Source of the DNA: Victivallales bacterium
Lineage (GTDB): Bacteria > Verrucomicrobiota > Lentisphaeria > Victivallales > UBA1829
DNA length: 12,187 nucleotides
Direction: 5' to 3'
Assembly: GCA_016285335.1 (NCBI GenBank)
Contig: JAEEQO010000076.1
Coordinates: forward strand, 1 to 12,187
Made by a program: the position numbers and the translations under genes. How positions within the stretch are numbered: position 1 is the first letter of the stretch; each line of letters opens with the position of its first letter. Positions 1 through 7,200 of the stretch are shown in pieces. The notes under the pieces are model-generated. The model had not been told where the DNA came from, did no database searches, and saw only the letters and a list, made by a program, of their open reading frames with translations.

Positions 1-1380
1 CTCCGCGAATACCAGAAGACCGGCGTGGCATGGCTCGACGGCATGTCCCGGCGCGGCTGCAACCTGATCCTCGCCGACGAAATGGGCCTCGGCAAGACCG
101 TGCAGATGCTCGCCTGCCTCGCAGTTTCCCCGCAGAAACGCCTCCCCGCGCTGATCGTCTGCCCCACCACGCTGGTCGGCAACTGGACCAGCGAAATCAA
201 ACGCTTTCTGCCCAGGTTCCGCACGCTCGTCGTGAACGGCCCGAACCGCGGTTCGCTCTGGGAAAAGGCCGCCTCCCGCGAGATCGTCGTCACATCCTAC
301 GCGCTTGTCCGCCGCGACATCGAAAAGATCGGCGCGATCCGCTGGGCCACCGTGATCCTGGACGAGGCGCAGCACATCAAGAACCCGCTCAGCCTGAACG
401 CCCGCACCTGCAAATCCATTCCCGCCGCGAACAGGTTCATCCTGACCGGCACCCCGCTTGAAAATTCCGCCGAAGACCTCTGGAGCATGTTCGACTTCCT
501 CCACCCGGGGCTCCTCGGCACGCTCAATTCCTTCCGCGACAAATACGCAGAGATCGCCGCAAACGCCGAGCTCAAGCGCGAGCTCGTGCGCCGCATTTCT
601 CCCTTCATGCTCCGCCGCCGCAAGGCCGATGTCTGCCTCGAACTCCCACCGAAACAGGAGCAGCTCGTCTACTGCGACATGGAGCCGCCTCAGCGCAAGC
701 TCTACCGCGAGGTGGAAGCCCGTGCCAACGAACAGTACCGCCTGTTCAGCGAGCCTGTCCCCGGCGGACAGGCGGTCACGCGCATCCATCTGCTCGCCTC
801 CATCATGCGCATGCGCCAGGTCTGCTGCGCCCCCGAACTGCTTCCCGACGGCGAAGGCGGCGGCATTTCCTCGGCCAAGCTCGAACTTCTGAACGAACTT
901 CTGCTCGAAACGCTCGATTCCGGCCACAAGGTCCTTATCTTCAGCCAGTTCACCTCCATGCTCGCCATCATCCGCGACAGCCTTGCCGCCCAGCAGATCG
1001 AATTCGAATACCTCGACGGATCCACGCACGACCGCGCCGAACGCATCGACCGGTTCAATTCCGACCCGGAAGTCCGCGTTTTCCTGCTCAGCCTCAAGGC
1101 CGGCGGCGTCGGCATCAACCTCACATCCGCGGATACCGTCATCATCTTCGATCCGTGGTGGAATCCCGCCGTCGAGGACCAGGCCGCCGACCGCACGCAC
1201 CGTATCGGCCAGACGCGCAGCGTGAACATCATCCGCCTCGTCGTCCGCGACTCCATCGAGGAACGCATCCTGGCGCTTCACGAACGCAAGCGCGCGCTGT
1301 TCAACGACCTGGTCGAGGAATCGACGGAAGCGCTTTCCTCGCTGAGCATCGACGACGTGAAGTTCCTGCTCGACCGCTGA
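1..1380 (+). CDS. SNF2-family DNA-dependent ATPase/helicase, 3' part (5' end outside window)
   Basis: The reading frame is open from base 1 to a TGA at 1378-1380, giving 459 visible residues; the true start lies upstream. The first residues, LREYQKTGVAWL, match the usual beginning of the SNF2 ATPase core (LRxYQxxGvxWL), so any N-terminal accessory domain (bacterial members often carry a SWIM zinc finger or SNF2-associated region) is cut off. Both RecA-like lobes are seen: Walker A DEMGLGKT (visible residues 26-33), motif Ia VCPTTLVGNW, Walker B DEAQHIKN (from residue 121), motif III LTGTPLEN, motif IV VLIFSQFTSML, motif V LKAGGVGINL and motif VI ending DRTHRIGQTR (arginines 398 and 401). All catalytic motifs are intact. 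SNF2 proteins use ATP to translocate on duplex DNA and remodel protein-DNA or RNA polymerase complexes; the target of this one cannot be told. It has no obvious functional link to purD downstream, which has its own promoter. Confidence 0.95.
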   Translation, partial: LREYQKTGVAWLDGMSRRGCNLILADEMGLGKTVQMLACLAVSPQKRLPALIVCPTTLVGNWTSEIKRFLPRFRTLVVNGPNRGSLWEKAASREIVVTSYALVRRDIEKIGAIRWATVILDEAQHIKNPLSLNARTCKSIPAANRFILTGTPLENSAEDLWSMFDFLHPGLLGTLNSFRDKYAEIAANAELKRELVRRISPFMLRRRKADVCLELPPKQEQLVYCDMEPPQRKLYREVEARANEQYRLFSEPVPGGQAVTRIHLLASIMRMRQVCCAPELLPDGEGGGISSAKLELLNELLLETLDSGHKVLIFSQFTSMLAIIRDSLAAQQIEFEYLDGSTHDRAERIDRFNSDPEVRVFLLSLKAGGVGINLTSADTVIIFDPWWNPAVEDQAADRTHRIGQTRSVNIIRLVVRDSIEERILALHERKRALFNDLVEESTEALSSLSIDDVKFLLDR

Positions 1381-1491
1381 GCATATTCCCCGTCAACGGC
1401 ATTTAATTTCCGCTCGACGCCTGACGTCCCGTCGTGATCTGTTTACAATCGTCACGCATGCTTTCTTTTCGGAGGATTCCCCCGGACACGC

Positions 1492-1520
1492 TTGACTTTT
1501 CACGGTTCCGCGTGTAGATT
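1492..1520 (+). promoter_or_regulatory. Predicted sigma70-type promoter of purD
   Basis: A -35 box TTGACT (1492-1497) and a -10 box TAGATT (1515-1520) are separated by exactly 17 bases, with TG just before the -10. Transcription would start near 1527 and leave a leader of about 70 bases before the purD ATG. The rest of the SNF2-purD gap (1381-1595) shows no gene and no convincing terminator; a weak CGACG/CGTCG inverted repeat (1415-1434) lacks a T-run. No riboswitch-like structure was recognised in the leader. The promoter is predicted from sequence only. Confidence 0.7.
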
Positions 1521-1595
1521 ATCGTGTTTCTTTTTTTATAAAGGCATTCAGGAGCGGCATCGTCCGCCCGAACTATCCCAGGAGACCTCCCGATC

Positions 1596-2885
1596 ATGAA
1601 TATCCTCGTGCTTGGAAGCGGAGGACGCGAACACGCGATCTGCCGCAGTTTGAAGCTCAGCCCCGAAACCACCCGCCTGTTCTGCATCCCCGGCAGCCCC
1701 GGCATCGCGCAGATCGCCGAATGCCCCGCCGACGTCCCGGGCTCCGACTGGGCCGCCATCGCCGACTGGGCGGTGGCAAACAGGATCGACCTCGTGGCAG
1801 TCGGCCCCGAAGCGCCCCTGTGCGACGGCGCGGCCGACCTCATCCGGGCGAAGGGCATCCCGGTCTTCGGCCCGTCGAAGGCGGCGGCTCAGCTCGAAGG
1901 CAGCAAGGATTTCTCCAAGAAATTCATGGACAAATACGGCATCCCGACCGCCGCGTTCGCCACGTTCGACAACGCCGCCGACGCGAAAGCCTACGTGAAC
2001 GCGCAGTACGACGCCGGACGCGAGCTCGTCGTGAAGGCCGACGGCCTCGCTGCGGGCAAAGGCGTGATCGTCTCGAAGGACCGCGCCGACGCGCTCGCCG
2101 CCGTCGATGCCTGTTTCGGCGGAGCGTTCGGTTCCGCCGGGGCGCGTGTGGTGCTGGAAGAACTCCTCGTCGGCGAGGAAGCGTCCATTTTCGCGCTCGT
2201 CGACGGCAAGACCATCACGGCGCTTGCCAGTTCGCAGGACCACAAGCGCCAGCTCGACGGCGACATGGGCCCGAACACCGGCGGCATGGGCGCGTATTCG
2301 CCCGCCCCGGTCGTGACCGACGCCCTGATGGCGGAAGTGCAGGAAAAGGTCCTGAATCCCTTCCTCAAGGGCATTCAGGCTGAAAACCTCGACTACCGCG
2401 GCCTCATCTACGCGGGCATCATGGTCACGAAGGACGGCCCGAAGGTGCTCGAGTTCAATGTGCGGTTCGGCGACCCGGAGACCGAAGCCGTGCTGCCGCG
2501 CCTGCGTTCCAGCCTCGCCGACGCCCTTTACAAGACCGCCACGGGCCGTCTTGCCGAAGTCAATCTCGAATGGAATCCCGATCCCTGCATCTGCGTGGTC
2601 CTCGCATCCGGCGAATATCCCGCCGGGCCCATCGTGAAAGGCCATCCGATCTCCGGCATCGAGGAAGCCGAGGCGAAGGGCGCGGTCGTGTTCCACGCCG
2701 GGACCGGCTTCCAGGACGGCCATTTCGTGAACAAGGGCGGCCGCGTGCTGGTAGTGTCGAAGAGCGCGCCGACCATTCAGACGGCCATCGACGCCGTCTA
2801 TGAGGCGCTCGCCCCGATCAGCTGGGAAAACATGCAGTACCGCCGCGACATCGCGAAAAAAGCCCTGAAACATCTTCAGTCCTGA
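1596..2885 (+). CDS. purD: Phosphoribosylamine--glycine ligase (GAR synthetase)
   Basis: This cytosolic ATP-grasp enzyme joins 5-phosphoribosylamine and glycine using ATP to make glycinamide ribonucleotide, the second step of de novo purine synthesis. The 429-residue length is typical. The N-terminal domain begins directly with MNILVLGSGGREHAI (GSGGREHA at residues 7-14), the classic family start, which fixes the ATG at 1596. A Shine-Dalgarno AGGAG lies at 1580-1584, 11 bases upstream. Further family motifs are VVKADGLAAGKG (145-156) in the ATP-grasp domain, GDMGPNTGGMGAYSPAP (about 222-238), and the metal/ATP-binding NVRFGDPETE (288-297). All are intact, so the enzyme should be active. No other pur gene is in the window; the next gene follows after 38 bases and probably shares the transcript. 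Confidence 0.97.
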   Translation: MNILVLGSGGREHAICRSLKLSPETTRLFCIPGSPGIAQIAECPADVPGSDWAAIADWAVANRIDLVAVGPEAPLCDGAADLIRAKGIPVFGPSKAAAQLEGSKDFSKKFMDKYGIPTAAFATFDNAADAKAYVNAQYDAGRELVVKADGLAAGKGVIVSKDRADALAAVDACFGGAFGSAGARVVLEELLVGEEASIFALVDGKTITALASSQDHKRQLDGDMGPNTGGMGAYSPAPVVTDALMAEVQEKVLNPFLKGIQAENLDYRGLIYAGIMVTKDGPKVLEFNVRFGDPETEAVLPRLRSSLADALYKTATGRLAEVNLEWNPDPCICVVLASGEYPAGPIVKGHPISGIEEAEAKGAVVFHAGTGFQDGHFVNKGGRVLVVSKSAPTIQTAIDAVYEALAPISWENMQYRRDIAKKALKHLQS

Positions 2886-2923
2886 ACTCGTTTTCAATAT
2901 CACATACGAAAGGAATCTCCATC

Positions 2924-3835
2924 ATGAGCCTGCAAACCATCGAATACCGCGGCTGGAAAGACTGCCTCCTCCTCGACAACGGCGACATCGAGCTCGTCGT
3001 CTCCGTCGGCCTCGGCCCCCGCGTCCTCTCGTTCAAGCGCAAAGGCAGCGCGAACTTCTTCAAGAACTTCGACGACCAGATGGCGAACATCTCCCAGGAC
3101 ACCTGGCAGAGCTACGGCGGCCACCGCCTGTGGCACGCGCCGGAAGTCTGGACGCGCACCTACTACCCGGACGTCCAGCCCGTCAAGTACGAATGGGACG
3201 GCTCCCTCCTCACGCTGACCTGCGAGACCGAGACCAATTCCCGCCTTCAGAAGGAGATCGTGATCGACTTCCCGGCCTCCGGCAGCCTCGTGAAGGTCAC
3301 GCACCGCATCTGGAACCGCGGCCCGTGGGCGGCAAAGTTCGCTCTGTGGGCGCTCTCCGTCATGGCTCCCGGCGGCACGGTCATCGTCCCGCAGGAACCC
3401 TTCGTGCCGCACGGCCCCGGCGAAGGCCAGTCCTTCGCGGCCGGACGCCCGATCGTGCTGTGGCAGTTCACGAACATGGCGGATCCGCGGTTCGTCTGGG
3501 GCAAGCGCTTCATCCGCATGAGCCAGGACGACACCTATCCGACCAAGCAGAAATTCGGCGCGCTGGTCAAGCCCGGCTGGGCCGCCTACGCGTTCGACTC
3601 CGAACTCTTCATCAAGCACTTCCCGTATATCGAGGGTGCGCCGTACACCGATTACGGCTGCAACGCCGAGTTCTACACCGAGCCCGGCATGCTCGAAGTC
3701 GAATCCATCGGCCCCGAGGCCCCGGTCGAACCCGGCGACTTCGCCGAACACGTCGAGACCTGGCAGATCGAGCAGGTCGAGGCGTCCAAGGACGACGACA
3801 CGCTCGCGGAACAGCTCAAGCCGTTCGGCATCTGA
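2924..3835 (+). CDS. Conserved hypothetical protein, probable galactose-mutarotase-like fold
   Basis: The gene encodes 303 residues. The ATG is preceded by AAAGGA (2909-2914) at 9 bases, and the gap after purD is only 38 bases without a terminator, so co-transcription is likely. No signal peptide or membrane segment is visible, so it should be cytoplasmic. The sequence is rich in beta strands and aromatic residues. A short motif GGHRLWHAPE (65-74) resembles the GG-[DH]-[KR]-LWPAPE-like motif of uncharacterised proteins related to aldose 1-epimerases (for example DUF4380-type proteins), and an acidic stretch (EPVEPGD-like, near residue 265) fits a sugar-mutarotase-like beta-sandwich. This family link comes from motif memory, not a search. 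The substrate is unknown; a carbohydrate role is an inference from the fold. Purine metabolism is not implied by the neighbour alone. Confidence 0.75.
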   Translation: MSLQTIEYRGWKDCLLLDNGDIELVVSVGLGPRVLSFKRKGSANFFKNFDDQMANISQDTWQSYGGHRLWHAPEVWTRTYYPDVQPVKYEWDGSLLTLTCETETNSRLQKEIVIDFPASGSLVKVTHRIWNRGPWAAKFALWALSVMAPGGTVIVPQEPFVPHGPGEGQSFAAGRPIVLWQFTNMADPRFVWGKRFIRMSQDDTYPTKQKFGALVKPGWAAYAFDSELFIKHFPYIEGAPYTDYGCNAEFYTEPGMLEVESIGPEAPVEPGDFAEHVETWQIEQVEASKDDDTLAEQLKPFGI

Positions 3836-3862
3836 GCCGCATTCTCGCACTCCGCTTTTTTT

Positions 3863-4037
3863 GGAGCGCAGCTTCCCCCCCCCGTGCCGGAGCGCAGCCC
3901 GGCACTGCTTCCGTGGAGGACTTGTCCTCCCCGGCACTGCTTCAGTGGAGGCACAGCTTCCTCCCGAGGATGTCGGGACGGCCATCGCCGGTGCCGGAGC
4001 GCAGCCCGGCACTGCTTCAGTGGAGGACTTGTCCTCC
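3863..4037 (+). repeat. Cluster of hairpin-forming direct repeats (REP-like) after the purD operon
   Basis: GGAGCGCAG occurs at 3863-3871, 3889-3897 and 3996-4004. GGCACTGCTTC[C/A]GTGGAGG occurs at 3901-3919, 3933-3951 and 4008-4026. Hairpins follow one another: GTGCCGG/CCGGCAC (3884-3890/3899-3905, 8-base loop), GGAGGAC/GTCCTCC (3915-3921/3924-3930), a variant GGAGG/CCTCC (3947-3951/3960-3964), then the first two again at 3991-4012 and 4022-4037. A run of nine C (3875-3883) precedes the first full unit. This layout resembles dispersed palindromic REP/BIME elements; whether it recurs elsewhere in the genome cannot be seen here. Confidence 0.85.
3884..3933 (+). repeat. 50-base direct repeat, copy 1
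   Basis: This 50-base unit is identical to 3991-4040 except at 3912 (C here, A at 4019). It contains two hairpins, GTGCCGG/CCGGCAC and GGAGGAC/GTCCTCC. The copies are offset by 107 bases. Confidence 0.93.
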
Positions 4038-4040
4038 CCG
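3991..4040 (+). repeat. 50-base direct repeat, copy 2
   Basis: This is the second copy of the unit at 3884-3933, 49 of 50 bases identical. Its last four bases form the 5' arm of the terminator stem that starts at 4037, so the repeat is physically merged with the terminator. Confidence 0.93.
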
Positions 4041-4075
4041 CCCCGGAACACGTATTCCGGCGGCGGGATTTTTTT
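4037..4075 (+). terminator. Rho-independent terminator of the purD operon
   Basis: The arm CCCGCCCCGGAA (4037-4048) pairs with TTCCGGCGGCGGG (4055-4067) to give about 12 base pairs with one bulged C, around the loop CACGTA. Seven T (4069-4075) follow directly. It is very GC-rich and correctly placed to end transcription of purD and its partner before the promoter of the giant gene. Confidence 0.88.
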
Positions 4076-4131
4076 GCGCTCTTTTCTCCGATCCTTTCTT
4101 AATAATGTTGTAAAAAAATCAAAAAAAAGGC

Positions 4132-4160
4132 TTGCTTTTTTCGCCGCATGGTGATATTTT
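4132..4160 (+). promoter_or_regulatory. Predicted sigma70-type promoter of the giant SLS gene
   Basis: TTGCTT (4132-4137) and TATTTT (4155-4160) are 17 bases apart in an AT-rich stretch (4090-4180) that contrasts with the GC-rich surroundings. Transcription would start near 4167, about 38 bases before the GTG start. The A-rich tract just upstream (4111-4128) could act as an UP element. Confidence 0.6.
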
Positions 4161-4204
4161 GTTATGATTTTATTTGAACTCTTATACCGGAAAGGGCTTA
4201 TACC

Positions 4205-7200
4205 GTGAATACCATCATATCCAGCGGCGAATCTTCCAACGGCATCATCCTCGAAAACGATTCCCTGACCATATCCAACGGCGGCCTGGCGACCGAGACC
4301 GTCGTCAACGCCAATGGCGGCATCCGCGTCTACGGCTCGGCGGACAATACCACGGTCAACGAAGGCGGCAGCGCCTTCGTCTACAAGGACGGTGTGGCAG
4401 GCAGCACGAACGTCAACACCGGCGGCCGCATGTACGTCAATTCCGGCGGCAGGGCGTCCGCCGTCACGATCAACGCCGGCGGTTTTGTCGATGTTTCCAG
4501 CGGCGGGGCTGCATCCGGTGTCGAAGTCGCCGAGGGCGGCAGTTTCTGTTTCGTCGCCGCCCCGAACACCGATGTGCAGTGGACGCGCGGAGGCAGTTCC
4601 TTCGAAATGAAGAACGGGATCATCTCCGGCTTCACCTGGGGCGGTGGCCGGATCCAAATCTCCAGCGGCGGCGCGGTGAACGACGCGATTCTGAACTCCG
4701 GCGGCGTGATCTGGGTCTCCAGCGGCGGCATCGCGAACGGCGCGACCGTCAACGCCGACGGAATGGTCACCGTCTCCCGCGGCGGCATCGCGACCGGAAC
4801 GACGGTCAACGCAGACGGTTTCATCCGTCTCGAAGGCGGCACGGCGGAGAATACCACGCTCAACCTCAGCGGCGGCGCATATGTTCTGAAAGACGGCCTG
4901 GCTGGCAATACGACCATCAACAACGGCGGGTACATGTACGTCAATTCCTCCGGCGTCGTGTCCGCCGTCACGGTCAACGCAGGCGGCAAGCTCAATGTCT
5001 CTTCCGGCGGCACGGTGAACGGCGTCACCGTCAATCCCGGCGGCATGGCCGAGGTCTCCAGCGGCGTGATCAGCGGGGCGGTCGTCAACGCAGACGGCAG
5101 CCTTCTGATCTACAGCGGAACCAGGATCACCGGACACATGACGTTCGAGGACGGCGCTGTAGTCATTCCGTTCGTCGGCTCAATCCTGGATTTCGACCTC
5201 ACACAGACCGAGGCGGGCGCGGAGGCGCTCGTGAACGACCTCTCCATCCTGATGGGGACGCCGTCCTTCACGCTCACGGTCGACGGGACCGAAGCGGAAG
5301 GCGTGTATACGCTCGCCGCCGGCGCGGCGGGATTCACCGGCACGATCACGGTTCAGAACACATACGGCGCTGACATCGGCACGCTCAAGCTCGGCGAAAA
5401 AGTCTACATCGGCAAGGACGATTACACGCTGACCCTGACGGACGACGTGCTGACCGTCGCGGTCAATGCGCCGACCGTCACGAAGGAAAACGGCGACGTC
5501 CTGCTCGAAAACACTCTCCCGCAGGCGAGATACATGTACGGATGCGGCGCCACGACGACCGCCATGATCCTCGGTTATTACGACCTGTACGGCTGCCGCG
5601 GCATGGATCTCTCCGCACTGATCGAGGGCGACGTGGAGCTGAACCCGCGCGGATCGGATGATGTCAAATTCAAGATGAACGATTTCGAATCCAACCTCGG
5701 CAAAGCCACCGCCACCATGGATTACGTGCAGCGGTTCTACTCCAAGGACTCCCTTGACGCCATTGTTGCCTTCACAAATACGGAGACGACCCCGACGGAG
5801 GAGCTCGAATACTCGTTCGTTGACACGGAAGAAGGCCCGGTCATCCGGACCGACAACTGGAACTGCATCGCGGACTACCTCGGCACCGGCCAGTTCTGGC
5901 GCGGGAACGACAATCTGGACACGACTTATCATCCAGACAACTTCCTGGAGCAGTATCTCCTTATGGACAACACGATCACGATCACGGATGAGGAAACGGG
6001 GACTCAGCGGGACATCATGGTCGGGTATAATGACCTCCAATACGGAGTGTACCTTTATGTCCGGAGCAGGGGGTATTCCCTGGATATGAAACTTTGCAAG
6101 GCCCATACGGTCGATACGTGCGGCGGCAGTTTCACGTTCGAGGACTACATGAAGGAGATCGACGAGGGACGCCCGGTCTATGTCATTATCGAAGGACACG
6201 TGATGGCCGGCTACGGGTACAATGCCGAAACCCGGGAGATCATTTTCGACAACTGCTATCAGGCCGATGAGCGGATGGCCTGGGGCGGCACATACAACTA
6301 TGCCAAAGCGGACCGGCCGCTGCTCTCCATCGTGACAGTCGGGATGATGGCGGCGGACAACGACACCGACCTTGCCATATCTCCCTTCGACAAGGAGGCC
6401 GGCGTCACCGAAAAGCTGATCGTCGCCACGGCGGAGGACAAGCTTGTTTCCGAGGACTACTGCTTCGCGGGAAGCCCTCTGTACCTGAGCTTCGCCGTGT
6501 CGAACCTCGGTTCGACCGCATGCGGCCCCTTCGATGCCTCGATCTACATCGACGGCGAACTGACGGAAAACATCCCCTCTATGACGCTTGATGCCGGGAC
6601 CATCACGCGACTGAGAAACGTCCCGCTGGTGACGGAGTTCGGCGCCGGACTCCATACGATCACCGTCAGGATCGATCCCGACAACGGGATTCCGGAGACG
6701 TCCGCCCTGAACAACTCGGAGGAAGTACCTCTGATGGTGCTGAAGGAAGGCACGAACGTCGTCGAGGGAACGAAGACGGTCGATTCCGGTGAGGTTTCCA
6801 AGGATGACTATGTCATGAACGGCGCCGGGATCCAGGTGCTGGACGGCGGGACCGCCGAGGGGACTCTGATCCAGGGCAAAGTTACGAGCCAATCTTTCAA
6901 CGGCGAAGTCTTGTTCACCCCCGGCCTTGTGAACATCTCCAAGGGCGGGCTTGTGCAGGATGCCACGGTCTATGAATACGGCCAGCTCCAGCTGTCCGGC
7001 ACGGCGGAAAACACCACCGTGCTCGAAGACGGGAACATGGTGATCTTCTCCGGCGGTATCGCTTCCGGCATTTCCGTGGACGACGAAGGCATTCTCTCGG
7101 TGGAAGCCGGCGGTACCGTGACCGGGCAGATCCTGCTGGAGGACGAAGCGAACGTCACGTTCGAGGAAGGCGCCATTCTGAATTTCGACCTGACCGGAAC

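Noticed and set aside
1415..1434. CGACG/CGTCG inverted repeat after the SNF2 gene as a terminator
   Set aside because: Only five base pairs with a ten-base loop and no T-run directly after.
3875..3883. Run of nine C as a phase-variation switch
   Set aside because: It lies between genes, upstream of a terminator and about 250 bases from the next promoter, so slippage would not alter a reading frame or promoter spacing.
3130..4113. A 327-codon + strand frame overlapping the mutarotase-like gene
   Set aside because: Arginine-rich, shifted by one frame from a gene with good conservation motifs, and it runs on through the repeats and terminator.
4164..4208. A 14-codon mini-ORF whose TGA overlaps the GTG start of the giant gene (GTGA), suggesting translational coupling
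   Set aside because: Its ATG lies at or before the predicted transcription start and has no ribosome binding site, so translation is unlikely.
2900..5137. A 745-codon minus-strand open frame spanning two genes and their gap
   Set aside because: It runs through the terminator, promoter and repeat cluster, is codon-aligned with the giant gene's sense frame over part of its length, and has a low-complexity product. It is a composition artefact.
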